64,000 bases of DNA, taken from Candidatus Bathyarchaeia archaeon (lineage in GTDB: Archaea > Thermoproteota > Bathyarchaeia > 40CM-2-53-6). This document shows positions 9,446-17,764 of the stretch, one piece after another. Numbering within the stretch: position 1 is the first letter of the stretch; each line of letters begins with the position of its first letter. Made by a program: the position numbers and the translations under genes. The notes under the pieces were generated by a model. The model was not told where the DNA came from, did no database searches, and was given only the letters and a program-made list of their open reading frames with translations. The DNA lies in assembly GCA_035935655.1 (NCBI GenBank), contig DASYWW010000039.1:89414-153413 (forward strand), written 5' to 3'.

Positions 9446-9679
9446 TCAATCCAGGCTTTTCATCCTACGCTTCCAGACGGCCGGAAACAGTCCAAAGAGG
9501 AATATTACCAAGCCCAATATCGTCAGGTACAAGCCGAAAGTCTTGGGACAAACGACTCCCGAGGGTGGCGGGGGAGCACAGATCGGGGTGCTAAATTGGA
9601 CTTGTGCTCCGTAGAGCGCGAGGCCGAGTCCCACGATTTCTACGACGAGTTCAACGAAGCGTCGGCTGATAGTAACCAC
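9446..9679 (-). CDS. Small two-helix membrane protein
   Basis: A 77-residue protein with two transmembrane helices (VVEIVGLGLALYGA and LYLTILGLVIFLFGLF) joined by a Pro/Cys-rich loop (CAPPPPSGVVC) and a basic end (WKRRMKSLD). Its layout resembles the 62-residue protein at 12514-12702 (ATGLGLAFYA helix, then a second helix). The plus-strand frame over the same bases lacks such character. Confidence 0.5.
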   Translation of the reverse strand: MVTISRRFVELVVEIVGLGLALYGAQVQFSTPICAPPPPSGVVCPKTFGLYLTILGLVIFLFGLFPAVWKRRMKSLD

Positions 9680-9712
9680 AACCCCCCACCCAAGGAATAG
9701 TTGACTTTTTTC

Positions 9713-10348
9713 TTATTTCGCTATCTCGGTGGCTTTTTGAAGGCGTTCGATTCTCTGGTTAACCGTGGGCCAAAGATGGAAACGTTTCCGCGGATATCCC
9801 GTGGCAGAGATTGCTTCTCCATATTTTGCCAGAGTCGCTAGAAGTTCTTGTTTTCCGAACTTGTCTGCTGTTCGTCTATCAGCATCATAGAAGAGGCGTC
9901 TCCAGCGTCTTCTGATGTATAAACCGAGCACAATGCCTGAGTAAAGCACGTAGAGAGCCATAATGGTCAGCAGGAGCTCGAGGTAATAGGGTCCTCTGCC
10001 AGAACGGAATAGAGCGATCAAGGCGAAGGCGAGGGGAAAGGGCGCAGGGGCGAGCGGTAGGAGCAGGTGCAGTGCGGGGTCGCGACCGTCGTCTCGCAAT
10101 AGGACGTAGTTGTAGATTATCTCTGGTGCCAGCAATGTCTTCCAATCTTCAGGTGTCAACTGGCCCTTGAAGCTCTGAGGGAGTCGTACCTCTCCGTACC
10201 TCACAACCACAAGGTGGGAACGAATATCATTGTCCCAGATGACCGCGTCTGGTTCGGGCTTGGTTATTCCAAGCTGACGAAATAGCTCGCCAGCATACTT
10301 CAGAATCTTCTCATCATCTGGACTGTTAGAGACATCTTGAGCGGGAGG
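9713..10348 (-). CDS. Degenerate M48-like membrane protein
   Basis: This 211-residue protein resembles M48 (HtpX-type) metallopeptidases in its C-terminal half: YDADRRTADKFGKQELLATL followed by a Pro/His-rich turn and an RIERLQ end match that family's pattern. At the place of the zinc HExxH the sequence reads LLAPEIIYNYVLLR, so the catalytic motif is absent and activity is unlikely. Two transmembrane helices lie in the middle. The start is GTG 10348, because a TATA box (10371-10380) lies about 27 bases upstream and upstream sequence belongs to the sialidase terminator. Confidence 0.5.
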   Translation of the reverse strand, partial: PPAQDVSNSPDDEKILKYAGELFRQLGITKPEPDAVIWDNDIRSHLVVVRYGEVRLPQSFKGQLTPEDWKTLLAPEIIYNYVLLRDDGRDPALHLLLPLAPAPFPLAFALIALFRSGRGPYYLELLLTIMALYVLYSGIVLGLYIRRRWRRLFYDADRRTADKFGKQELLATLAKYGEAISATGYPRKRFHLWPTVNQRIERLQKATEIAK

Positions 10349-10370
10349 CACAATCTCTCTCTTGCATCTA

Positions 10371-10380
10371 TGATTATAAG
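10371..10380 (-). promoter_or_regulatory. TATA box for the M48-like gene
   Basis: CTTATAATCA on the minus strand, centred about 27 bases ahead of GTG 10348. The spacing fits a leaderless archaeal transcript. Confidence 0.45.
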
Positions 10381-10421
10381 TGGCGAGGGTGCTAGGCCGG
10401 AAAAACAAGAAAGAGGGGATT

Positions 10422-10440
10422 GCCAGTCCTTGGGGCTGGC
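10422..10440 (-). terminator. Hairpin plus T-tract after the sialidase gene
   Basis: GCCAG (10422-10426) and CTGGC (10436-10440) form a stem; on the minus strand it is followed by a pyrimidine tract ending TTTCTTGTTTTT. It lies 12 bases beyond the stop of the sialidase-type gene. Confidence 0.5.
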
Positions 10441-10451
10441 GCTTTGGGGGT

Positions 10452-12311
10452 TTAGCTGGCGTTGATGTTGAATATGGCGATGAATATGTCGCTGTCGAAT
10501 TTGCCTGGCGTGACGCCTGTGTAGACCGCGTATATCGTACCATCGTTTGTGATGAGGTCGTTGTTGTAGTCGCCGATGAAGGCGCCGTCGCGGAACGCGT
10601 TGTCAAGGTTTGATGCGAACTGTGCGATCAATGTCTCCTTCCATGTTACCAGGTCGGTGCTGGTGCCAACTGTCGCGCGTGCTAGTTTGTTCGGGACAGG
10701 GGTGTTGTCGTAGCGTCTGTCTTGGTATAGGACGGCTACTTGGCCTTTCTGATTTACGGAGACCCATGGATAGAACTGGTCCTTGTTGTTCACCGTGCCA
10801 GGTGCTTTGTCCTGGTTCACCTGTATTGGCTCTGTCCATGATGATCCCTGGTTGTCTGATCTGATGATGAACACGTCGTTGTCTGTCATCTTGCCAGCTG
10901 GGCATGCGTAGCCTGATGATCTTGGACCGACAGTTACGCCTGAGAACTCGCCTTGGTGTGCTCGATCGTCTGCCCAGGCGATGTAGAGCTTGTCATTGGC
11001 AGCGTTTGTCCCGTCGACTTTGATCGCAAATCCTTCAGTGGCCGCTAATCGGAAGTTACTGTTGCAGAGCGTGGATCTTCCTTGTCCGCCCGTGGTCTGT
11101 GTTGGGTAGTCTAAATTGGGTTGGTCGTAGACTGGGAATGTTGCCTGGAAGGGTCCGTCGACGCTGAAACCGGATCCGGGGTGGACTCTGCTGACGAGGT
11201 ATTGGTCCCGTGAACTTGTTGCGCTGAATTCTCCGTTGATGAAGGTGACGTAGATGGTGCCATCGGTGCCGACTACTGGGACGGAGAACTGGTCTTCGAC
11301 GCATCGGCCTGTATTTGCTGGGATGGCTGGGAACATGCAGTTTGTGTTGCCAGGCGCTCCGGTGACATCGATGGGGTTGGAGAACGTGTCCCCGCGGTCG
11401 TCCGAGTAGGCGAGCATGATCGGTGAACTCGTAGCGAACATGCCTGAGGGGTCGAGGTTGAACTGCGACCACGTGACATAGATGCGACCGTAGAACAGGC
11501 TAGTGGGGGTGTTGTCGACCGCTATCCATTCCTTGTCGTTGAATGTCATGCAGTTTTGGCCTGTGGGTCCGCCGTCATAGTATGTGATGGTTCGTATTCC
11601 GCCGCCTGTTGCAGTGGGTGTTGCGAGGAATCTGTTGATGACGGGCCGTGTCCAGTCGAGTCCGTTGCTTGATCGGTAGAGGAATACTCCGCTCGCGCAG
11701 TTGTCGTTAGCGAAACCGATGCTGGTATAGTAGTATTCATTGTATCTTGCGCCGTAGACCAAGGCCGGGTCTCCGGTGCCGATTGGCGGGGCTGAAAAGA
11801 CACAGGTAGAGCCTGACCCGCCCGCGCAGAGAAGCGGGAAGGGTGGGAAGTATGTGGGTGAAGGGAACGCCGCTCCTTTGATGTGAGTGTAGACGCCTCC
11901 GCCTACCGGGCCTCCGATGCCATAGTCGTTTGCCCCAACTACGACAGTTCCAGTTGAGGGATTGGCTGTGACGGCAGGTTCGTCTTGTGGTCGCTGGTTG
12001 TAGTTCTGGTTGATCCGGTAGCTGTTTACTGTTTGTATGGGACCTACGTCTCCGCCGTTGTCATCGTGATGATCATCTCCCGTCTCTGGACCGGTATAGC
12101 CCATGCTGGTGACCTTGGCGAACATTGACAATGATGCGATATCAGAGAGGGCGGGTATTGCCTTAGGTGGGCTGGTCGGGTCCTGTCGGATAGGCTTGAT
12201 CAGACTGGTGGCGAAGAGGGTCGAGGTTAGCAACATGACGATTAGCACAATAGCTATTTTGGTCGTGAAAGTCGTTGCGAGGATCTTGTGGAAATCTCTT
12301 TGACTAGACAT
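10452..12311 (-). CDS. Secreted sialidase/BNR-repeat-type protein
   Basis: A 619-residue exported protein. After the N-terminal hydrophobic segment (about residues 12-32, TTKIAIVLIVMLLTSTLFAT) comes a His/Asp-rich linker (DDHHDDNGGD) and a sialidase-like propeller. Typical features are DEPAVTANPSTGTVVVGAND, several S/T-x-D-x-G-x-(S/T)-W-type turns (SDNQGSSWTEPI, YSDDRGDTFSNP) and AVLYQDRRYD. The fold reads glycan or unknown ligands; the catalytic set of true sialidases cannot be confirmed. ATG 12311 is chosen because a TATA element (CTTTTATGCG) lies about 36 bases upstream; the longer frame to 12578 is not protein-like at its start. Confidence 0.7.
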   Translation of the reverse strand: MSSQRDFHKILATTFTTKIAIVLIVMLLTSTLFATSLIKPIRQDPTSPPKAIPALSDIASLSMFAKVTSMGYTGPETGDDHHDDNGGDVGPIQTVNSYRINQNYNQRPQDEPAVTANPSTGTVVVGANDYGIGGPVGGGVYTHIKGAAFPSPTYFPPFPLLCAGGSGSTCVFSAPPIGTGDPALVYGARYNEYYYTSIGFANDNCASGVFLYRSSNGLDWTRPVINRFLATPTATGGGIRTITYYDGGPTGQNCMTFNDKEWIAVDNTPTSLFYGRIYVTWSQFNLDPSGMFATSSPIMLAYSDDRGDTFSNPIDVTGAPGNTNCMFPAIPANTGRCVEDQFSVPVVGTDGTIYVTFINGEFSATSSRDQYLVSRVHPGSGFSVDGPFQATFPVYDQPNLDYPTQTTGGQGRSTLCNSNFRLAATEGFAIKVDGTNAANDKLYIAWADDRAHQGEFSGVTVGPRSSGYACPAGKMTDNDVFIIRSDNQGSSWTEPIQVNQDKAPGTVNNKDQFYPWVSVNQKGQVAVLYQDRRYDNTPVPNKLARATVGTSTDLVTWKETLIAQFASNLDNAFRDGAFIGDYNNDLITNDGTIYAVYTGVTPGKFDSDIFIAIFNINAS

Positions 12312-12339
12312 TTCTTCTCTGTTTCGGGTCTCAGCATAT

Positions 12340-12445
12340 TCTTCGCATAAAAGCGAAGTCTCGCACGCAGATATTTTCGGACCTCCAATGATTTCTAGAC
12401 TCGATATTTTCGAGTTGCGATAATGTCGGGCCACGATACATTCAG
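12340..12445 (-). repeat. Duplicated upstream region, copy 1
   Basis: This stretch ahead of the sialidase-type gene resembles 12791-12880 (copy 2). Shared blocks in order are CGCATAAAAG, AAGTCTCGCA, ATATT(T/C)TCGGA, CGATAAT and CCACGATA(C/T)ATTC. The CATAAAAG block is the TATA box on the minus strand, so the repeat looks like a copied promoter. Confidence 0.5.
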
Positions 12446-12513
12446 ACAAAGAAGATTCGATGACAGCTTGAACGGGGCGACCCGGGACTTCAAGCAAAGA
12501 CCTGACACGTTGT

Positions 12514-12702
12514 TCATCGGCAACTAGAAGAGGAGGTTCCGGGTCTAAACTGCCAGAGCGCGAGGAGGAGTAGTCCACCCATGAATACTACGGTGCCGAG
12601 TACCGCGAAGTACGAGGCGAGTGCTTTGTTAAGGTAAGTCGCGTAGAACGCCAGCCCGAGTCCGGTGGCTGCGAGGATTACTGCCGCTGGGAGTTGGTAC
12701 AT
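12514..12702 (-). CDS. Small two-helix membrane protein
   Basis: The 62-residue product consists of two transmembrane helices (PAAVILAATGLGLAFYAT and YFAVLGTVVFMGGLLLLALW) and a Ser-rich end. The frame is open upstream to 13173, but the upstream part is antisense to the VapB gene and not protein-like. ATG 12702 is the simplest start; ATG 12795 sits too close to the TATA box at about 12797-12803. It resembles the protein at 9446-9679 in layout. Confidence 0.45.
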   Translation of the reverse strand: MYQLPAAVILAATGLGLAFYATYLNKALASYFAVLGTVVFMGGLLLLALWQFRPGTSSSSCR

Positions 12703-12790
12703 TGCGCGCCTTATCGGGGTCCACTCTAGTGTAAATTGTTCCTGTCGCGCATCTTTTCGCCCGTTGACCCGGTTCCGGGTCACTGGCGGA

Positions 12791-12880
12791 TTCATCGCAT
12801 AAAAGGTAAGTCTCGCAGGGAAATATTCTCGGAAACCGATAATCTCGACAGGCGATAATTTAGAGCCACGATATATTCCG
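12791..12880 (-). repeat. Duplicated upstream region, copy 2
   Basis: The counterpart of 12340-12445, about 70% similar by eye with a few gaps. Here it lies ahead of the small membrane protein at 12514-12702. The rest of the roughly 300-base gap up to the VapB start holds no other gene that I can support. Confidence 0.5.
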
Positions 12881-13000
12881 GTGAAGATGGCTTTGGTCAC
12901 TTGATGCCAAAAGGCGGTGGTCTCGCGAGTCGGTGACTGCAGGAAGCGATTGTCCCAATATCTTAATAGGTGTAGTAGTAGAGAAGTATACTGGTATACC

Positions 13001-13210
13001 TTGGCATCGCCCGACAAGACCGTGAAGATCTCGCGAGAGACTCTGTCCCACCTAGAACATCTCCGGGACGAGATGAAGGCCGCGAGCATAGACGAAACCG
13101 TGAAGGCACTCATCAAGAGCCACCGTCGGAGGATTTTGGTCGGAGCCTTCGGGGCTGACAAAGGAAGGGTCAAGCCTTTCAGTGAAGATGACCGGGGTGA
13201 AGACCGGTAA
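13001..13210 (+). CDS. vapB: VapB-like antitoxin
   Basis: A 69-residue protein beginning MASPDKTVKISRETLSHLEH, a ribbon-helix-helix style N-terminus, followed by a variable C-terminal tail. TTG 13001 is chosen because it gives this standard antitoxin beginning; the frame opens earlier at 12917 with unrelated sequence. It lies nine bases before the PIN-domain gene. The pair would form a complex that represses its own promoter and blocks the toxin nuclease. Confidence 0.65.
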   Translation: MASPDKTVKISRETLSHLEHLRDEMKAASIDETVKALIKSHRRRILVGAFGADKGRVKPFSEDDRGEDR

Positions 13211-13218
13211 GAATAGTC

Positions 13219-13611
13219 GTGGACGCTTACGCCTGGATAGAGTTCTTCCTAGGAACTCGGAAGGGAAGCAAGGTCAAAGAGCTGATCGAGACGGTTGAGG
13301 ACGCGTATACCCCTGACACTGTTCTAGCTGAGCTGGCGAGAAAGTACTTTCGCGAGAGATCGCCTGAGAAACTCGTCAGAGAGAGACTGACAGCAATTCA
13401 CGGTGCATCTCAGGTGCTCCGGATATCTTCGGAGTTGGCCGTTCAGGGGTCGAAAGCGTACCTGGACCTGTTCGAGCGGGCGAAGAAACGAAAGCTACAG
13501 TCGCCAAGCCTCTTTGACGGTCTCGTCCTCGGAGCAGCTCGCCTACACGATGCAAGGGTAGTTACCGGTGACCCCCACTTCGAGGACCTTCCCGAGACCA
13601 TCTGGATCTAG
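13219..13611 (+). CDS. vapC: PIN-domain toxin, VapC-like RNase
   Basis: A 130-residue PIN protein. Acidic metal ligands are visible: Asp2 (MDAYAWIEFF), Glu in VLAELARKYF, Asp in SPSLFDGLVLGAAR and Asp in VVTGDPHFEDLP. Such toxins cut tRNA or rRNA when the antitoxin is lost. GTG 13219 starts it at the expected VDAYAW strand. It ends TIWI, nearly the same ending as the second VapC at 22285 (KRIWI). Confidence 0.8.
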   Translation: MDAYAWIEFFLGTRKGSKVKELIETVEDAYTPDTVLAELARKYFRERSPEKLVRERLTAIHGASQVLRISSELAVQGSKAYLDLFERAKKRKLQSPSLFDGLVLGAARLHDARVVTGDPHFEDLPETIWI

Positions 13612-13625
13612 CAAAACCAAGACGG

Positions 13626-14096
13626 CTATGCGGGCATTTTCGAGTAGTACTGTTTGAGCGTTCGCAGCATCTCTGGATCATGGTGTTCTTCGATGATAAT
13701 CCGATATCCCTCGTCTTCCTCTCTAGTGACCAGCTGTTTGGTCGCGTAGACCTCACCAATGTAGCTGTCCTCCTCGATTATTCCGATTCCTTGTGGCCGG
13801 CGGCGGAGGACGTCGAAGACGATCTTGAGAAGATTATCCAGATCCTTCACGGGACGAGTGTCTGTTACAGTTGGTGAGCCCTTCCAGAGGAGGAAGACGA
13901 CTGTTACCGCAACAAGTCTACCGGCCAGTTGTTGTCTGAGCCGTTCGAGATCGTCCTTGGACAGCCGTTCCTTGATGGCGTTGGCAAGCTTCTCCTTCTT
14001 CTCAACAGTATTCTGCCCGTTGCCTGGGGTTAACGGCTCGAACGGAGCAATGGTGAGGTCTAGAAGGGTCCTTTGAGCTTCGAGCTGTTGTGTCAA
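13626..14096 (-). CDS. RusA-like Holliday-junction resolvase-type protein
   Basis: The C-terminal half carries the RusA pattern: RPVKDLDNLLKIVFDVLRRR, then IIEEDSYIGEVYATKQL and a final YRIIIEE strand. The Asp residues of KDLDN and EEDS correspond to the metal-binding acids of RusA, which cuts four-way DNA junctions. TTG 14096 is used as the start; the frame continues open to 14480, but that part is antisense to the HsdR remnant and rich in Cys/Phe/Ser. The protein has an unusual charged helical N-terminus (EKKEKLANAIKERLS). Confidence 0.6.
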   Translation of the reverse strand: MTQQLEAQRTLLDLTIAPFEPLTPGNGQNTVEKKEKLANAIKERLSKDDLERLRQQLAGRLVAVTVVFLLWKGSPTVTDTRPVKDLDNLLKIVFDVLRRRPQGIGIIEEDSYIGEVYATKQLVTREEDEGYRIIIEEHHDPEMLRTLKQYYSKMPA

Positions 14097-14141
14097 ACAC
14101 GCACGCTGGAATTCCAGACTGCGACCTAGGGAATTAGTGTT

Positions 14142-14366
14142 TTGGGAGATGAGACTCTGAGGAAAATCGCATTGGAATTGATACAAATGATGAGGAAAAG
14201 TGTGACAATAGACTGGACGCGAAGAGAGAGCGTACAAGCAGAAATTCGTCTTAAAGTCAAGAAAGTCCTGAGAAAATACGGCTATCCTCCCGACAAACAA
14301 GAGAGAGCAACTCAAACTGTACTGGAGCAAGCAGAACTGATAGCGAGAGATTGGGTACGTGCTTAG
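14142..14366 (+). pseudogene. hsdR: Orphan C-terminal fragment of type I restriction enzyme HsdR
   Basis: The 74 residues match the extreme C-terminus of type I restriction R subunits: [40 protein letters not shown] and [20 protein letters not shown] full HsdR is around 1000 residues with nuclease and helicase domains, none of which is present upstream, nor are HsdM or HsdS seen in this window. It is best read as the remnant of a lost type I system, although an independent small protein cannot be excluded. Confidence 0.65.
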
Positions 14367-14476
14367 AGCAACCAGAGCTCCTAAATTGAAAGAGCGATTT
14401 TCCTCCACATGAGTCCCATCCCCAGCTAGAACAGAAGAAGAGTGCCTCGAGGCATTTGGGAGAGACGTTGAGTTCA

Positions 14477-14986
14477 TCAAACCGGAGGTTGATAATGAAC
14501 CGAGGACAAGTTGATGACGACAAAGGCTTCTTCCAATTTTCCGTAGCCATTTTCGTCTCTGAAGAGATCGAACCTCGGATTTGTGATCGCCTTGCCTGAT
14601 TGGATACCCGTTAGAAGTACGTGGTATTTGCCTGCGTTCTTGCCCGTCTTGTTCCTGGACGCGAGTCTAACGAGTTCGAGCGAGGGAGTAATCCAATAAG
14701 AACCCGTCTGTTCCGAATGAAACATGAAGAGAAAGTTCTCCCGAGGCTCCTTGATTTCGAACGCCGCAATTCTTCCGGCGTCAATTGGTATACAGTCCTT
14801 TGACCTAGCCTTGATTTGGAGGTCAACATAGGCTGGTCTTCCATTGACAATTTTGCGAATGACACAATCTATTCCTTGATCGTCGATGAGTATCTGATAG
14901 ACATGGTAGCTCCTCTTCAAGAGTTCAGATATCGCAGCGTATTCTTGTCGCTTTCCAAAGGAAGCGAGGCTTCGGTATGCACCCAT
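14477..14986 (-). CDS. PD-(D/E)XK-nuclease-like protein (DUF4365-like)
   Basis: A 169-residue protein. After a helix (FGKRQEYAAISELLKRSY) come the motifs DDQGIDCVIRK and AYVDLQIKARSKD, giving an Asp, then a Q-x-K in place of the usual E-x-K, as seen in some divergent members of this nuclease fold. A further aromatic-rich half follows. No partner gene identifies its target; neighbours are restriction and nuclease-like genes. Confidence 0.45.
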   Translation of the reverse strand: MGAYRSLASFGKRQEYAAISELLKRSYHVYQILIDDQGIDCVIRKIVNGRPAYVDLQIKARSKDCIPIDAGRIAAFEIKEPRENFLFMFHSEQTGSYWITPSLELVRLASRNKTGKNAGKYHVLLTGIQSGKAITNPRFDLFRDENGYGKLEEAFVVINLSSVHYQPPV

Positions 14987-15114
14987 AATAACAAGACTAC
15001 TTTTGACCGGGTTAAATCCCTCGTGATACTGTCATCTTTCCTGCAACGATTCCAACGGGAAACCAGTTCGGATTATTTGGTCAAACCAAGAAGGGCAAAG
15101 AGACAAGCGTAAAA

Positions 15115-15849
15115 CTATGCTTTGGGCATTCGGTTGCTCGCGAGAATCCTGTCTGCCAACTTGTCAGAATATGTTGCCGTCAATCGAAATCCTGGCTTTT
15201 GAGCCAGGAGAAAGCTGCAGATGTGGCCATTTTTCAAGACCGGGACTGTCGGGCTGTGCAACCACAATTGTACAGATGGATGGGCGAACACGATAATTGG
15301 ATTAACGTCCGCTGTGAACCCAGACGAGTGAAGCAGATTAGCGAGGACTCTCGCGTTATTTCGAGCTTGAACACTTACACTAGAAACGTCATACTTCTGG
15401 CGTCTTCCTTGGAAGAACCATCTATCACCATAGCACACGTACTTACCCGAATAGTTCTTGGTCTCGATGACAAAGACCCCTGTGGGTCCGATCACGATGT
15501 GGTCGATGTTTCCCGAGCCTCCTGGAAGCATTACATCGTTTAGCAGAACGAACTCGTCGCTCAGGTGGGAGAGCTCCCAAGTTACTACCTCTTCGCCTTG
15601 GATGCCTTTCCTCGTGGGCGCACATTCCTGCCATGAGCTCAACGCTATCAACATGAGAACCAGTCCTGGCGTGAAAAACACAAATCCCGCAATGAATCCG
15701 GTTCCGGGATCCAAGAATTCGGTTAGTAATCCGGCTGGAACTGCCAAGCATATGAAACCAATCCCGTAAAGCCCGTATCGTCTGAGTCGTCTATTGCTTT
15801 CCTCGACTTTTCCCTTTGCGTAGTGTGATACTGGTTTGACTATCTTCAA
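15115..15849 (-). CDS. NERD-domain protein, membrane-anchored
   Basis: A 244-residue protein with two N-terminal transmembrane helices (about residues 28-75) followed by a NERD nuclease-related domain. Motifs: KGIQGEEVVTWELSHL, GGSGNIDHIVIGPTGVFVIE and TKNYSGKYVCYGD, holding the Glu, Asp and E-x-K residues of the nuclease fold. NERD proteins are thought to act on DNA or RNA, often in defence or stress contexts; the target is unknown. Confidence 0.8.
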   Translation of the reverse strand: MKIVKPVSHYAKGKVEESNRRLRRYGLYGIGFICLAVPAGLLTEFLDPGTGFIAGFVFFTPGLVLMLIALSSWQECAPTRKGIQGEEVVTWELSHLSDEFVLLNDVMLPGGSGNIDHIVIGPTGVFVIETKNYSGKYVCYGDRWFFQGRRQKYDVSSVSVQARNNARVLANLLHSSGFTADVNPIIVFAHPSVQLWLHSPTVPVLKNGHICSFLLAQKPGFRLTATYSDKLADRILASNRMPKA

Positions 15850-15925
15850 ACAAATGAAAAGCTGTGGAGCACAGACAATTAAGTCGCTAGGGAACAGCGC
15901 GGCCGGTTATCTGCCTCGCGTGGTT

Positions 15926-17368
15926 TCAACCAGCATCTCTTTTCGCCTTGGTGACTTTGGTCTGCTTGACGCGTAAGCATTCCGCGAGGGATCTTTTATG
16001 TGTAGTGCAGGCGATCAGGTCAAAGCGGTTGTCCAGGAAAGCCGCTTCGGCCCAGTTTGTCACCAAGCATTCATGACTATCGCCGTCGGTTGTACTTACC
16101 TGGAACTTTTGCCTGTCACTTGTGACCATGATTTTTTGAGGAAGAGGTGCTCCGAGTACTCGGCGTTCATTCCTGCGTTCATATGGGACTATTCGGTATA
16201 TTCCCTGAGAAACATTAGAGGTATCCCAAGTCCAGGTGTAGCTGTCCCAATTTCCGAGCCATAGGTGGCTTTTATCAGGCTTCTTTTCATAAATCCAAGA
16301 GGATAGTTTTCTGTCTGGGTCGGCGGGCAAAGTGAATGGACCGCCGACGAGAATCCCGTCTAAGGTTTGAACTTCAAACATGTTGGAGCTTGGGAGGAAC
16401 TTGCTTTCATCGCCCAAATTGGTGACCATGACATTTATCGGTTCTCCCACTTTGCATTGGACCCGGTCGACTGTCCAATCCCCCTTGCCCCAAGTAGGGC
16501 TCAGACGTTGAGCCATGACAATGAATGCTAAGGACGCAAGGAGCAAGAACGATACCAGGGTCGACAGAATCACCAAGGCTACTTCAGACAAATGGAAGAA
16601 CAAGTAGAGCATCGCTAACTTCACACCAAGAATTGCAAACCCGAAGACGTAAAGAGAGGTCACAAGATTCTCATCGATAACCCTCTGACTAAAATCCACA
16701 AGCCATCTCCCAAGTCTCAGGATCTTGGCTCGGCGCGATTCACTTGTCCTGAACGTCGACAATGCCCAAGCCCATCGTGACAAGACCCGCACTCTGATAG
16801 ATGATGTTCTAGTTCTGGCAGATCTCGATTTTGCCAGCATTATCGATTGCGAGATTGGGATAATTGAAAAAGCGACCAACAAGCCTAATGTGATGTATCC
16901 GTTGAGTGAGAGGGAGAGTGTTTGAGACACAACAGCAAGTCCCAAGCCAAAAACAGCGACTAGAAAGAAGAAATAGACGAGATCAGTATGCGACAGCTCG
17001 AACGATCTTTTGTATCGCTCGGAGATCTTCTCCGTCAACTCGAAGTTCATGACTCTTTCAAGTATCCTTGCCCTCCCTGCAACGGCGTCTTGGAATAGGC
17101 GATAGCTTCTCTCCACGTATCGCAGAGCTACTATTAGCAGCATCATCGACCCTATTGCGGCTAGCTTGACTTGATCGGTGAGCGCGTCTTTCCCGCCTAT
17201 TGATGATGGCAGTAGAAATGAGTTAATAGCAAGTAGAGCCGTTACGACAGTGAATCCGTATTTTCTCAGGTCGCTAATTCGATCGTCAAAGTCCTTCAGG
17301 AGACTTCTTGCGGCCTTCCACTCTTCCAACCGATTAGTAGTAAGCGAGTCCGTCGACGTGAGGCTCAA
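15926..17368 (-). CDS. Multi-helix membrane protein with soluble C-terminal domain
   Basis: A 480-residue protein. About six to seven hydrophobic segments lie between residues 35 and 285 in three pairs separated by charged cytoplasmic loops. The last 190 residues form a soluble part with GEPINVMVTNLGD and WTWDTSNVSQGIYRIVPYE, which look like an Ig-like beta domain. The start is TTG 17368. I do not recognise the family. Its place in a nuclease-rich island suggests a membrane effector, as a guess only. Confidence 0.55.
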   Translation of the reverse strand: MSLTSTDSLTTNRLEEWKAARSLLKDFDDRISDLRKYGFTVVTALLAINSFLLPSSIGGKDALTDQVKLAAIGSMMLLIVALRYVERSYRLFQDAVAGRARILERVMNFELTEKISERYKRSFELSHTDLVYFFFLVAVFGLGLAVVSQTLSLSLNGYITLGLLVAFSIIPISQSIMLAKSRSARTRTSSIRVRVLSRWAWALSTFRTSESRRAKILRLGRWLVDFSQRVIDENLVTSLYVFGFAILGVKLAMLYLFFHLSEVALVILSTLVSFLLLASLAFIVMAQRLSPTWGKGDWTVDRVQCKVGEPINVMVTNLGDESKFLPSSNMFEVQTLDGILVGGPFTLPADPDRKLSSWIYEKKPDKSHLWLGNWDSYTWTWDTSNVSQGIYRIVPYERRNERRVLGAPLPQKIMVTSDRQKFQVSTTDGDSHECLVTNWAEAAFLDNRFDLIACTTHKRSLAECLRVKQTKVTKAKRDAG

Positions 17369-17414
17369 TGATTATCTTCAACATTCCGTAGACATTGATT
17401 TCCTCAATTATGGC

Positions 17415-17588
17415 TTGCCTTTCTTAGAACCTCGGCAAGTCAAGGAGACATTGCATTATCCCACGGAGTTCTCATTTTCCAACCCAGTGCAATTAGGATC
17501 TGATCTTGGAATGGTCAACACAATGGTCAAGGACCCTCAGATAGGAAGATCAATAGGAAGCTGGATAGAGAAAAGAAAGCTAGAATGA
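17415..17588 (+). CDS. Small protein, first of a coupled trio
   Basis: The frame ends in TGA at 17586-17588, and the next gene's ATG at 17585 overlaps that stop (ATGA). This overlap is the main evidence that it is translated. The start is uncertain: TTG 17415 gives 57 residues and GTG 17358 gives 76, but the latter lies inside the divergent gene's first codons. The product has no recognised domain; it ends SIGSWIEKRKLE. Confidence 0.4.
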   Translation: MPFLEPRQVKETLHYPTEFSFSNPVQLGSDLGMVNTMVKDPQIGRSIGSWIEKRKLE

Positions 17589-17764
17589 AACAAGATAGGA
17601 AAGCTCTACTTGACCCGTTAGATTCACTCGCTGATTCCCTAGCTCAGGTGCACACCCTGAAAGCCATAGAGCTCAAGAAGGAGCGGGACAAGCTTAACGA
17701 TACGGCAGACAGGGTTTCGAATTTTTCCCGTCGAAAAGTTGTCATTAGAAATGATACGAAATGA
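17585..17764 (+). CDS. Small helical protein, second of a coupled trio
   Basis: A 59-residue soluble, charged and probably helical protein (LDSLADSLAQVHTLKAIELK). Its ATG overlaps the previous stop and its TGA overlaps the next ATG at 17761, each as ATGA, the classic sign of translational coupling. It may be an adaptor or antitoxin-like partner of the following DNA-binding-type protein. Confidence 0.55.
   Translation: MKQDRKALLDPLDSLADSLAQVHTLKAIELKKERDKLNDTADRVSNFSRRKVVIRNDTK

Noticed and set aside
10349..10606. N-terminal extension of the M48-like gene to 10606
   Set aside because: The added part is a Thr/Ser-rich frame lying antisense-in-frame over the 3' end of the sialidase-type gene and crosses that gene's terminator hairpin.
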